Below are positions 45,016-53,675 of a stretch of 64,000 nucleotides of DNA, piece after piece (within the stretch, counting starts at the first letter, position 1; each line of letters opens with the position of its first letter). Below the pieces are notes generated by a model that was not told the origin of the DNA, searched no databases, and saw only the letters and a list, made by a program, of their open reading frames with translations. Both the position numbers and the translations under genes were made by a program. Origin of the DNA: Neorhizobium galegae (lineage in GTDB: Bacteria; Pseudomonadota; Alphaproteobacteria; Rhizobiales; Rhizobiaceae); contig NZ_JAGIPH010000001.1 of the NCBI RefSeq assembly GCF_017877135.1, forward strand, positions 1,302,001-1,366,000, read 5' to 3'.

Positions 45016-46134
45016 TTATCCTTTGTGCTCGGCAAGCCGGTGCAGGTTCGCTTCGAGGAAGCGCGGTGAAAGATCGGGATGAACGCTGGCGGCGCTCTCG
45101 GTGGTCAGCGCGCCCAGAAGTGCGCCGATGCCGGCGGCGGCGAAACTGTCCTGTCCGGCCATCAGACCGTGCAGGGTGCCGGCAATCATGGCATCGCCGG
45201 CCCCGGTCATGTCGCGGGGATCTGCCGGCACGGCGCTGGCCGTGCGAACAGCATCCGTGCCTGCGACCGCAATGCCGCGCGCACCCATGGTGACGACGAC
45301 TTCGCCGGCACCGGCATCGCACAGCAGACGGGCCGCCTCTGCCGCATCCTGCAGGCTTGCGGCCCCACGCCGCGACAGGCGCGCATTGGCCTCGTCGATG
45401 TTCATGAACAACAGGTCGATGCCCGTCAGATCCTCGGGCAGGCGCACGACCTTGTGGGTGGACACCGCATCGATGGCCAGCCGGAAGCGGGCACTGCGGC
45501 GGCGCTGGATCAGATGCTGCAGGGTTTCTGCCGGCAGGTTGCAATCGGCAAAGACGAGACTGGCCGAGGCCAGATGCGACCAGGCGCGATCGAGATAACC
45601 GGGCTGGAACAGGTCGAAAATCCCCATGTCGGCAAGCCCTACGACCAGATCGCCGGCCGGATCGAGAATGGCCGCGTATTCGGCCGTCGGCCTTTCATCC
45701 GTCACCACCACCTGGCTCACATCGATACCGCGATCACGCAGATGCGCAAGCAGGGCAGCACCCGCCTCGTCATTGCCGATGATCGAGATGAAGCTCGTCG
45801 GCGTGCCGAGAAGCGACAGGTTTTCCGCGACGTTTCTGGCAACGCCGCCGAAGCTGCGCATGCCATCCACCGGGTTGGAGGTTTCCAGAACGATGGCCTG
45901 TCGCGCCCGATACTTGCGATCGAACACGGCGCCACCGATCAGCACCGCGCGGCTTGGCTGCGGCAACATATAACCGCGCCCCAGCAGATAGCCCTTCTGC
46001 ACGAGCTGGGCGATGTGGGCCGCAACGGTGGAACGGGCAAGCCCAAGGGCGTCGGCGATCTCCTGCTGGCCGATGAAGGGGTTGTCTTTGATGAGGGCAA
46101 AGACGGCAGCTTCCTGCGCTCCCAATTCGTCCAT
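45016..46134 (-). CDS. psuK: Pseudouridine kinase with N-terminal winged HTH
   Basis: 372 residues: an N-terminal winged helix-turn-helix (about 5-55, FIGQQEIADALGLARSTVAAHIAQLV) fused to a PfkB-type carbohydrate kinase (60-372). The kinase signature GGVARNVAENLSLLG and the C-terminal ATP/active-site motif DMTGAGDAMIAGTL with catalytic Asp are present. It phosphorylates pseudouridine for PsuG. The HTH could let the kinase regulate its own operon in response to substrate. First gene of psuK-psuG. Confidence 0.93.
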   Translation of the reverse strand: MDELGAQEAAVFALIKDNPFIGQQEIADALGLARSTVAAHIAQLVQKGYLLGRGYMLPQPSRAVLIGGAVFDRKYRARQAIVLETSNPVDGMRSFGGVARNVAENLSLLGTPTSFISIIGNDEAGAALLAHLRDRGIDVSQVVVTDERPTAEYAAILDPAGDLVVGLADMGIFDLFQPGYLDRAWSHLASASLVFADCNLPAETLQHLIQRRRSARFRLAIDAVSTHKVVRLPEDLTGIDLLFMNIDEANARLSRRGAASLQDAAEAARLLCDAGAGEVVVTMGARGIAVAGTDAVRTASAVPADPRDMTGAGDAMIAGTLHGLMAGQDSFAAAGIGALLGALTTESAASVHPDLSPRFLEANLHRLAEHKG

Positions 46135-46342
46135 GACATCTGCCTCCGCTTGCTTTCCTCCTCAATAAATCTTTTGACTATGGTGTCAACAATTGTTTTA
46201 GAAGCGGCGTTTTTCGTCGGCACCCGGACCGCATCCCTCACGGCCTGTAACAGGTGTTTTTGGGCGGTGAATGCCAAAAGCGGAACGTTTTCAACGCTCG
46301 TGAATTATTGCACCACCAACATTACAGGAAGAGGAAACAACC

Positions 46343-46738
46343 ATGCGCAAGTTCATTATCGCCTCGGCCACGCTTCTTGCAGCGGGCCTTGCCACCGCTG
46401 CCTCCGCCCAGGATGGCACGACGACGGGTGCCGCCGGTGGCGCCATCACCGGTGCGATTGTCGGTGGTCCGATCGGTGCTGCCGTGGGTGGCATTGCCGG
46501 TGCAGCCCTTGGCACCGCAATCGATCCGCCGCCGGCAGAAGTCGTTACCTATGTGCGCCAGCAGCCGGCGCCGGCACCGGTCGTCGTCGAGCGCCAGGTC
46601 GTGGTGGGTGAACCGATCCCGGAAACGGTCGTCCTGACGCCGGTTCCCGAGCATCGCGAGTATTCCTATGCGATGGTCAACGATCGGCGCGTCATCGTCG
46701 ATCCGAAGACGCACACCGTCGTCCAGATCATCGAGTAA
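46343..46738 (+). CDS. Secreted DUF1236 protein
   Basis: 131 residues. Signal peptide ending ASA-QD, then a glycine/alanine-rich hydrophobic stretch (GAAGGAITGAIVGGPIGAAVG) like a glycine-zipper, a Pro/Val-rich linker, and a C-terminal DUF1236 module (YSYAMVNDRRVIVDPKTHTVVQII). A small periplasmic or outer-membrane-associated protein common in Rhizobiales; no function known. It has its own terminator. Confidence 0.85.
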   Translation: MRKFIIASATLLAAGLATAASAQDGTTTGAAGGAITGAIVGGPIGAAVGGIAGAALGTAIDPPPAEVVTYVRQQPAPAPVVVERQVVVGEPIPETVVLTPVPEHREYSYAMVNDRRVIVDPKTHTVVQIIE

Positions 46739-46764
46739 TCCGCATAAAAGCCAATCGGCAAGAG

Positions 46765-46796
46765 CAGGCTCGCTGACAAGCGGGCCTGTTTTTTAT
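46765..46796 (+). terminator. Rho-independent terminator after the DUF1236 gene
   Basis: CAGGCTCGCT (46765-46774) pairs with AGCGGGCCTG (46779-46788) with one mismatch, 4-base loop, then a T-run (TTTTTTATT). Confidence 0.85.
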
Positions 46797-46842
46797 TGGG
46801 TAAGCAGCAAAGCTGCCCATCGACGGACACCTGAAGACAGTT

Positions 46843-48150
46843 TCAGACGAGGACCGCCTGGTCCACGCGGTCCTGCTGGCCAAAGAAGCGCAGGTAGCGC
46901 TGCACCTCGTCCGGCTCTCCCGTAGCCTTCTGCGGATTGTCCGACAGCTTCACGGCCGGCCGGCCATTGGCTTCGCTGACCTTGCAGACAACGGAGATCG
47001 GCTTCAGGCCGTCGATCTCGCTTGGCGCACAGCCGGCAAAGTCATTGGTGAGGTTGGTGCCCCAGCCAAAGCTCATGCGCACGCGCCCGGCAAAGTGACG
47101 GTGCGTATCGATGATGGCATCGACATCGAGGCCATCGGAAAAGATCAAAAGCTTCTGCTTCGGGTCACGCCCCATCTTTTCCCACCAGGCAATGATCTTT
47201 TCGCCTCCTTCGATGGGGGGCGCGCTGTCGGGGCGAAACCCGGTCCAGTCCGCCACCCATTCCGGCGCATCGCGCAGGAAGGCCGCCGTGCCGAAGGCAT
47301 CCGGCAGCACGATCAGCAGGTTCCCGCCATAGAGGCGGTTCCAGTCTTTCAAGACCTGGTAGGGAGCGGCACGCAGTTCCGCATCGGAATTGGCAAGCGC
47401 TGCCATCACCATCGGCAGTTCATGGGCATTGGTACCGACGGCTTCCAGATCGGAATCCATCGCCAGAAGCACGTTGCTGGTGCCGGTAAAGCCGGACCCG
47501 ACGCCTTCCTTCAACGCTTCAACGCACCAGCGCTGCCAGAGGAAGCTGTGGCGCCGGCGGGTGCCGAAATCGGAAATGCGCAGGCCCGGAAGCGTTTGCA
47601 GCCGTTCCACCTTCTCCCACATCTTGGCCTTGGCGCGGGCATAGAGCACATCGAGCGTGAAAGGCCCGAGCGAGCGCATGGCGGCGCGTGAGCGAAGCTC
47701 GTTGATGATGGCAAGCGCTGGAATTTCCCAGAGCGTCGTATCCATCCAGCGACCATGAAAGGTCAGTTCATACTGTCCGTCGCGCTTCGACAGTTCATAG
47801 TCGGGCAGCCGATAATTGGCGAGCCAGGCCAGAAATTCCGGCTCGAAGATCTGCGCCTTGCCATAAAAGCTGTTACCGGCAAGCCAGATCATTTCCTTCT
47901 TGGAGAGCTTCACTTCGCGGGCGTGATCGAGTTGCTCGCGCAGTTCCATCTCATCGATTTCATCGGCAAGGCGCACCCGCTTGGTGCGATTGATGACGGA
48001 AAACGTCACATCCGTTGTCGGATAGAGTTTCCAGATCATCTGCAACATCAACAGCTTGTAGAAATCCGTATCGATGAGGCTGCGGATGATCGGGTCGAGC
48101 TTCCACGTGTGGTTATAGACACGCTTGGCGATATCGGTCTTCGTTGTCAT
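46843..48150 (-). CDS. pncB: Nicotinate phosphoribosyltransferase
   Basis: Makes nicotinate mononucleotide from nicotinate and PRPP in NAD salvage. 435 residues from the ATG at 48150 ([14 protein letters not shown]). The N-terminal [20 protein letters not shown], the region with the phosphorylated histidine [23 protein letters not shown] and the C-terminal [17 protein letters not shown] are characteristic. The frame extends 14 codons upstream but the family N-terminus matches this start, which follows GAGG. Confidence 0.96.
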   Translation of the reverse strand: MTTKTDIAKRVYNHTWKLDPIIRSLIDTDFYKLLMLQMIWKLYPTTDVTFSVINRTKRVRLADEIDEMELREQLDHAREVKLSKKEMIWLAGNSFYGKAQIFEPEFLAWLANYRLPDYELSKRDGQYELTFHGRWMDTTLWEIPALAIINELRSRAAMRSLGPFTLDVLYARAKAKMWEKVERLQTLPGLRISDFGTRRRHSFLWQRWCVEALKEGVGSGFTGTSNVLLAMDSDLEAVGTNAHELPMVMAALANSDAELRAAPYQVLKDWNRLYGGNLLIVLPDAFGTAAFLRDAPEWVADWTGFRPDSAPPIEGGEKIIAWWEKMGRDPKQKLLIFSDGLDVDAIIDTHRHFAGRVRMSFGWGTNLTNDFAGCAPSEIDGLKPISVVCKVSEANGRPAVKLSDNPQKATGEPDEVQRYLRFFGQQDRVDQAVLV

Positions 48151-48358
48151 GGCTGCCTCTGCCCAGCGCTCCTCCCCGGGAGCGGCTTGCATTGCTTCGA
48201 AGGGCGAAGGTATCCATCGAAACCTCCGGCGACGTTATCGAAAAAACACAAGGCAAAGTCCACTGCTATTGCGCAAACGTTCTGTCCGCGCGGAGAAAAG
48301 GCAGACGCGGCAGACTCGATAGAAGGCAAGGTTTCCGGCCCGGCACCAGGCCGGCATT

Positions 48359-48386
48359 GGGAGCCGCAGCTTTCACTGCGGCTCCC
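48359..48386 (-). terminator. Hairpin after the small membrane-anchored protein gene
   Basis: An 11-base perfect stem (48376-48386 with 48359-48369) with a 6-base loop, 15 bases after the gene stop. It lacks a T-run, so it could be a processing or stability element. Confidence 0.5.
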
Positions 48387-48400
48387 GGCCGTGACTTATG

Positions 48401-48754
48401 TTACGGCGTGGAAGAAGGCTGCGTTGCCGGATTGGCCGGCGTCGTATCACCGGCGGGCGGCGTTGCCGTCTGCTCGGCCGGCGGTTCCGTCGACTGACCC
48501 CACCATTCCGAGGCGCCCCAGGCGATCAAGGCCAGCACGAGGCCCGCGACCAGAACCATCAGCACCGGGCGCCCGGTATTTCCCTGGCGCGCTTCGGTGG
48601 GGCTCAGCGGACGTTCCGCCGCAGGCTGCCCCCCAAGGGGCGGTTCCACCGCGCGTGTGGCGCTGCGGGTGAAAGTTGGGTCCTGCAGATGCGCCGGCGG
48701 CGTGTCGGTCAGCGGATCGGATGTTGTGTCGTTGGGATCGAGGCGGTTGTTCAT
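48401..48754 (-). CDS. Hypothetical single-pass membrane protein
   Basis: 117 residues. A hydrophilic disordered N-terminus (1-60, rich in Thr/Pro/Asp) is followed by one transmembrane helix (about 64-82, LMVLVAGLVLALIAWGASEWW) and a Pro/Thr/Ala-rich tail likely in the periplasm. Codon use and GC content are like its neighbours. I do not recognise a family. Stand-alone between pncB and yejF; its stop is followed by a strong hairpin. Confidence 0.7.
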   Translation of the reverse strand: MNNRLDPNDTTSDPLTDTPPAHLQDPTFTRSATRAVEPPLGGQPAAERPLSPTEARQGNTGRPVLMVLVAGLVLALIAWGASEWWGQSTEPPAEQTATPPAGDTTPANPATQPSSTP

Positions 48755-48840
48755 GCGCGTGGTCCTTTTCAGGTTCCGCAGGATGAAATCACCCTGGGGT
48801 TGTCATGAAAAGGCAACGGGTCGAAGCCGGCTTTGTTCCC

Positions 48841-48857
48841 GGGGGGAGGGGGGGGGG
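48841..48857 (+). repeat. Poly-G tract (G6-A-G10)
   Basis: Six G, one A and ten G residues in the gap between yejF and the small membrane protein gene, 11 bases beyond the yejF stop. A slippage-prone homopolymer in noncoding DNA; its length may vary or be a sequencing artefact. Confidence 0.8.
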
Positions 48858-48867
48858 CGCAGGGCGC

Positions 48868-50496
48868 CTATTGCTGGAGGTGCGCGGCTTCCACGGCCTT
48901 CAGATTGAAGGCTGCCGCCAGAAGCGCTCGGGTATAGGCATTCTGCGGCGCCTCGAATATCTGCCGCGACGGCCCCTCCTCCATCACCTTGCCCGCGCGC
49001 ATGACGATGACGTGGTTGGCAAGCGCCTTCACCACCTTCAGGTCATGGCTGATGAAGAGATAGGCGAGATCATGCTTCTTCTGCAGATCCCGCAACAGAT
49101 CCACCACCTGCGCCTGCACCGTCATGTCGAGGGCCGATGTCGGCTCGTCCAGCATGACGAAGCGCGGCTTCAACACCATGGCGCGGGCAATGGCGATGCG
49201 CTGCCGCTGGCCACCGGAAAACTCGTGCGGGTAACGCCAGCGGGTGGCGGGATCGAGCCCGACTTCCTCCAGCGACCAGGACACCTGCCGGTCGCGCTCG
49301 GTCGCAGTCATGTTCGGCTGATGCACCGTCAGCCCCTCGGCGATAATGTCACCCACCGACATGCGCGGTGACAGCGAACCATAGGGATCCTGGAACACCA
49401 CCTGCAGCTTGTCGCGCAGCGGCCGCATCTCCTTGAAGGAATAGGCACCGATATCGCTGCCGATGAAACTGATCCTGCCCTTTGAGGAAATGAGGCGGGC
49501 AAGCGCCAGCCCAAGCGTCGTCTTGCCGGAACCGCTCTCCCCGACAATGCCGACGGTCTCGCCGGCTCTAAGCGTCACGTCGATCCCATCGACGGCCTTC
49601 ACATGGTCGACCACCCGGCGCAGGAAGCCGGCCTTGATGGGAAACCACACCTTTACATCCCGGCCCTCCATGACGACGGGGCGCGAAGGATCGGCAAGGG
49701 GCGGTTCGCCGCGCGGTTCAGACGCCAGAAGATGGCGGGTGTAGGCATGCTGCGGGCGCTCGAACACCTCTTCGACCGTGCCGCGCTCGACGATTTCACC
49801 CTTGGTCATCACGCAGACCCGATCGGCAAAGCGCCGGACGATGCCAAGATCATGGGTGATGAACAGGATGGACATGCCATATTCCACCTGCAGCCGCTTC
49901 AGAAGCTCCAGGATCTGCGCCTGTACCGTCACATCGAGCGCTGTGGTCGGCTCGTCCGCGATCAGAAGTTTTGGCCGGTTGGCAAGCGCCATGGCAATCA
50001 TCACGCGCTGGCGCTGGCCGCCGGACAGTTCGTGCGGATAGGCTTTCAGCCGCTTTTCCGGCTCGCGGATGCCCACCTGGTTCAACAGGTCGAGCACGCG
50101 GGTGCGCGCGGCCGCCCCCGTCACCGCCTGGTGCAGTTCCAGAATTTCCGACACCTGCTGCTCGATCGTGTGCAGCGGGTTGAGCGAGGTCATCGGCTCC
50201 TGGAAGATCATGGTGATGTCGTTGCCGCGCACTGCCCGCAGCGCCTGCTCGGGCGCCTTCAGGAGGTCGCGTCCCTCAAACAGGATTTCCCCGGAGGGAT
50301 GACTGGCGGACGGATAAGGCAGAAGCTTCAGCACCGAGCTTGCCGTCACCGACTTGCCGGAGCCGGATTCGCCCACCAGCGCCATCACCTCCCCCGGCGC
50401 GATATCGAAGGAGACACGATTGACCGCCAGCGACTGCGCGCCACCCTGGTGGAAGGCGACGGACAGGTCACGCACGGAAAGAAGCGGCTGTGTCAT
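48868..50496 (-). CDS. yejF: Peptide/microcin C-type ABC transporter ATPase YejF
   Basis: 542 residues with two complete nucleotide-binding domains. The first has [27 protein letters not shown] and [12 protein letters not shown]. The second has [29 protein letters not shown] and [10 protein letters not shown]. This is the fused form of the Opp/Dpp ATPases. It powers the YejABE importer for oligopeptides and peptide antibiotics such as microcin C. Its start overlaps the stop of the PIN-domain gene by 4 bases, not yejE as in a standard yej operon. Confidence 0.95.
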   Translation of the reverse strand: MTQPLLSVRDLSVAFHQGGAQSLAVNRVSFDIAPGEVMALVGESGSGKSVTASSVLKLLPYPSASHPSGEILFEGRDLLKAPEQALRAVRGNDITMIFQEPMTSLNPLHTIEQQVSEILELHQAVTGAAARTRVLDLLNQVGIREPEKRLKAYPHELSGGQRQRVMIAMALANRPKLLIADEPTTALDVTVQAQILELLKRLQVEYGMSILFITHDLGIVRRFADRVCVMTKGEIVERGTVEEVFERPQHAYTRHLLASEPRGEPPLADPSRPVVMEGRDVKVWFPIKAGFLRRVVDHVKAVDGIDVTLRAGETVGIVGESGSGKTTLGLALARLISSKGRISFIGSDIGAYSFKEMRPLRDKLQVVFQDPYGSLSPRMSVGDIIAEGLTVHQPNMTATERDRQVSWSLEEVGLDPATRWRYPHEFSGGQRQRIAIARAMVLKPRFVMLDEPTSALDMTVQAQVVDLLRDLQKKHDLAYLFISHDLKVVKALANHVIVMRAGKVMEEGPSRQIFEAPQNAYTRALLAAAFNLKAVEAAHLQQ

Positions 50497-50993
50497 GCGG
50501 AAATGCTTTCAAGAAGGGCGGAAAGAGAGGGTTCGTCGGGGCGTAGGATAGTGAGCGGCGAATAGGGCAGAGGTCCAAGCAAGGGATGGACAATCTGGTC
50601 GACCGCGTGGAGGCCTTTGTCGGCACTGACGAAATGGCTCGCTCCCGCGATGAGAGCGGTCGCCAGCTGGATACCATCAGGCAGTTTCAGGCCCGGCCGC
50701 GTGGCTCGCAGCAAGGACGCGAGATCAAGAACCTCATGCGATACGGGAAGAATGTCGAGCCACGAGAGACCGCCAAACCAGGATCGATAGGCGGTGATCA
50801 ACTGTATCTGTCCATCACGGTATGGCTTCACCAGAAGCTCCGACAGGGTGAGCGCGCTGGTCATCAAAAGCGGTGCAGGCTTTGACGCCGCCGCCGTAAC
50901 GATTTGTTCCAACACACGTCTTGCAGCACCTTCACCTTCGTTCAGAAGGATCAGCGCATTGGTATCGAGATAGAGACGGTGGTTCACCGTCAT
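50493..50993 (-). CDS. PIN-domain toxin (VapC-like) inside the yej operon
   Basis: 166 residues with a PIN ribonuclease fold: first acidic residue in LYLDTNALI, Glu in TLSELLVKP, Asp in LKLPDGIQLATAL, and Asp in HFVSADKGLHAVD. These are the four expected acidic positions. It overlaps the upstream antitoxin-like gene and the downstream yejF by 4 bases each. It is probably the toxin of a VapBC-type pair that cleaves RNA; the specific target is unknown. Confidence 0.82.
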   Translation of the reverse strand: MTVNHRLYLDTNALILLNEGEGAARRVLEQIVTAAASKPAPLLMTSALTLSELLVKPYRDGQIQLITAYRSWFGGLSWLDILPVSHEVLDLASLLRATRPGLKLPDGIQLATALIAGASHFVSADKGLHAVDQIVHPLLGPLPYSPLTILRPDEPSLSALLESISA

Positions 50994-51241
50994 CGCTCAT
51001 CCCATTCGTCACGCAGGTCGCGGACACGTTGCACAGCATCTTCAGCCGAGACACGCTCCGGATTGTCGCGCCTGTAGTCGTTGATCAGGCGCATGGATTC
51101 CTCGAAACTCATCAAGGGCTGTGCGATCCCAACGTCTTCCACCTCCAGCACCACGCGCACGGTGACGCCTGCCTGAAGCCCCTCGCGCAGGTCTTCCGGC
51201 AGGTTTTCCACGGGGTAATGCTCACGCACGATCTTGTTCAT
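50990..51241 (-). CDS. Putative antitoxin partner of the PIN toxin
   Basis: 83 residues from the ATG at 51241, preceded by GAGGGA. The N-terminus carries a short beta-rich segment (REHYPVENLPEDLREGLQ, then GVTVRVVLEVE), which could be the DNA-binding or dimer part. The C-terminus is helical and highly charged (ESMRLINDYRRDNPERVSAEDAV), a pattern usual for toxin-wrapping antitoxin tails. It overlaps the PIN gene by 4 bases, and the gap to yejE is 62 bases. I assign it by size, order and coupling, not by a known domain. Confidence 0.65.
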   Translation of the reverse strand: MNKIVREHYPVENLPEDLREGLQAGVTVRVVLEVEDVGIAQPLMSFEESMRLINDYRRDNPERVSAEDAVQRVRDLRDEWDER

Positions 51242-51303
51242 GGCGTCCCTCTCACGTGCTTGCCCGGCCATTATGCCACAAAACCCTTCAAACACGATGC
51301 GCT

Positions 51304-52455
51304 TCACCCAAAGGTCTTTCGCGGATCGAAGGCATCGCGCACGGCCTCGCCGATGAAGATCAGAAGCGACAGCATGATCGACATGGTGAAGAAGGCGGTG
51401 AGCCCGAGCCAGGGTGCCTGCAGGTTGTTCTTGCCCTGCGCGATCATTTCCCCGAGCGACGGCGAGCCGGGCGGCATGCCGAAGCCCAGGAAGTCCAGCG
51501 AGGTGAGCGTGGCGATCGACCCCGACAGGATGAAGGGCATGAAGGTCAGCGTTGCCACCATGGCATTGGGCAGCAGGTGGCGGAACATGATCGTCCAGTC
51601 ACCGACGCCGAGTGCGCGGGCAGCGCGCACATATTCGAAATTGCGGGCTCTCAAGAATTCAGCGCGCACCACGCCGACAAAACCTACCCACTGGAACAGC
51701 AGCATGATGCCGAGCAGCACGAAGAAGCCGGGCGGCAGGATGGCGGCGATGATCAGCAGGATGTAGAGCACCGGCATCGAGGACCAGATCTCGATGAAGC
51801 GCTGTAGCAGAAGATCCGTCCAGCCGCCGAAAAAGCCCTGGATCGCACCGGCCGTCACCCCGATCAGCGCCGAACAGACGGTGAGCGCCAATCCGAACAG
51901 AACCGAGATGCGGAACCCATAGATCAGCCGCGCCGTCACATCGCGCGCCTGATCGTCGGTGCCCAGCCAATTGAGGTTGCCGAGCGTGCAATTGGGATCG
52001 GACGCCCCTTGCGGATAGGCGCTGCAGCGTTCTTCCGCTCCCATCAGCCAGAAGGGCGCGGTCGGGGCGGAATGGGGAATTTCGGAATTCACCGTCTGGT
52101 AGGAATAGCGGATCGGCGGCCAGATCATCCAGCCATTGGCGTTGATCTCCTCCTGAATATAGGCGGAGCGATAATCGGTGGTGGCGAGAAACCCGCCGAA
52201 CTTTTCTTCCGGGTAATTGACGACCACCGGAAACAGCATCTCGCCTTTGTAGGAGACGAGGATCGGCCGGTCATTGGCGACAAATTCGGCGGCAAGCGAC
52301 AGGGCAAACAGCACCATGAAGATCCAGAACGACCAGTAACCGCGGCGATTGGCACGAAAATTCTGCAGGCGGCGCCGGTTGGTCGGGTTGAGGAAGGTCT
52401 TGCGCGGCGGCGTGTCGGTTGCAGGAGCAAGCGGGGAGATCTGGGCCGTGTTCAT
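51304..52455 (-). CDS. yejE: Peptide ABC transporter permease YejE
   Basis: 383 residues from the ATG at 52455, which overlaps the yejB stop by one base and follows GGGAGG. About 40 residues of cytoplasmic leader precede the first helix. A large periplasmic loop (70-175) with LGNLNWLGTDDQARDVTARLIYGFR marks the DppC/OppC family, and the EAA-type loop RAARALGVGDWTIMFRHLLPNAM is near residue 275. It partners YejB in the membrane channel. Confidence 0.94.
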   Translation of the reverse strand: MNTAQISPLAPATDTPPRKTFLNPTNRRRLQNFRANRRGYWSFWIFMVLFALSLAAEFVANDRPILVSYKGEMLFPVVVNYPEEKFGGFLATTDYRSAYIQEEINANGWMIWPPIRYSYQTVNSEIPHSAPTAPFWLMGAEERCSAYPQGASDPNCTLGNLNWLGTDDQARDVTARLIYGFRISVLFGLALTVCSALIGVTAGAIQGFFGGWTDLLLQRFIEIWSSMPVLYILLIIAAILPPGFFVLLGIMLLFQWVGFVGVVRAEFLRARNFEYVRAARALGVGDWTIMFRHLLPNAMVATLTFMPFILSGSIATLTSLDFLGFGMPPGSPSLGEMIAQGKNNLQAPWLGLTAFFTMSIMLSLLIFIGEAVRDAFDPRKTFG

Positions 52456-53534
52456 CACACCTCCCTCTTTTCAAAGTCGATGCGCGGATCGATCCAGGTG
52501 TAGATCAGATCGGAAATCAGGCCGACGACCAGGCCCAGCAGCGAGAAGATATAGAGCGTACCGAACACGATCGGATAATCGCGGTTGACGATGGCGAGAT
52601 AGCCGAGGCGGCCCAGCCCATCGAGCGAAAATATGTTTTCGATGAGGAGCGAGCCAGTGAAGAAGGCCGAGATGAACGAGGCGGGAAAGCCGGCAATCAC
52701 GATCAGCATGGCATTGCGGAACACGTGGCCGTAAAGCACCCGCCGCTCCGGCAGGCCTTTTGCGCGGGCCGTCACCACATATTGTTTCTTGATCTCGTCG
52801 ATGAAGGAATTTTTGGTCAGGAGCGTCGTCGTGGCAAAGGCCGATAGCGACAGCGCGATCAGCGGCAGCGTCAGGTGCCAGAAATAGTCGATGATCTTCT
52901 GCCACCACGAAAGCTCGGCAAAATTATCCGACACGAGGCCGCGCAGCGGAAACCAGTCGAAGAAGGAACCGCCGGCAAAAACCACGATCAGCAGGATGCC
53001 GAAGAGAAAGCTCGGCACCGCATAACCGACGATGATGATGCCGGAGGTCCAGACGTCGAAGGCGGACCCGTCCGTAACCGCCTTGCGGATGCCCAGCGGA
53101 ATGGAGACGACATAGGATGCAATCAGGATCCACACACCAAGCGAGATCGACACCGGCAGCTTGTCGATGATGAGATCGATCACCGGCGTATTGCGAAAGA
53201 AGCTCTCGCCGAAATCGAACCGGATGTAGTTCCACATCATCTCGAGGAAGCGGGTAAGCGGTGGCTTGTCGAAGCCAAACTGCTTCTCAAGCTTGGCTAT
53301 GAGATCCGGATCGAGCCCCTGGGCGCCGCGATAACGCGATTCCTCGCCGCCGCCACTTTGCGTGAAATCGCCACCACCCGATAGCCGGTCACCGGAATCG
53401 GTGCCCTGGATCTGGGCGATCACCTGTTCGACGGGGCCGCCGGGCGCAAACTGCACGACCAGAAAGGAAATGCCCATGATCCCGACAATGGTCGGGATCA
53501 TCAGGAGAAGACGGCGCAGGATATAGGCGCCCAT
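52455..53534 (-). CDS. yejB: Peptide ABC transporter permease YejB
   Basis: 359 residues with an N-terminal transmembrane helix, a long periplasmic loop (30-130) containing [20 protein letters not shown], and five further helices. The DppB/OppB signature [33 protein letters not shown] carries the EAA motif. It precedes yejE with a one-base overlap and follows yejA after 141 bases. Confidence 0.94.
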   Translation of the reverse strand: MGAYILRRLLLMIPTIVGIMGISFLVVQFAPGGPVEQVIAQIQGTDSGDRLSGGGDFTQSGGGEESRYRGAQGLDPDLIAKLEKQFGFDKPPLTRFLEMMWNYIRFDFGESFFRNTPVIDLIIDKLPVSISLGVWILIASYVVSIPLGIRKAVTDGSAFDVWTSGIIIVGYAVPSFLFGILLIVVFAGGSFFDWFPLRGLVSDNFAELSWWQKIIDYFWHLTLPLIALSLSAFATTTLLTKNSFIDEIKKQYVVTARAKGLPERRVLYGHVFRNAMLIVIAGFPASFISAFFTGSLLIENIFSLDGLGRLGYLAIVNRDYPIVFGTLYIFSLLGLVVGLISDLIYTWIDPRIDFEKREV

Positions 53535-53675
53535 CAGGCGTTTCCGCTTCGGCTAAAAGAGCGGCCTCTGGTGTCGATCGGCATCAAGGCGTGTGCATCC
53601 TTTGCATCTTCGGGATCATGAGAATCAGTGCATAAAACCGCATTTGGACCCGGCGCATGGCCCGACGCAAGGTTT

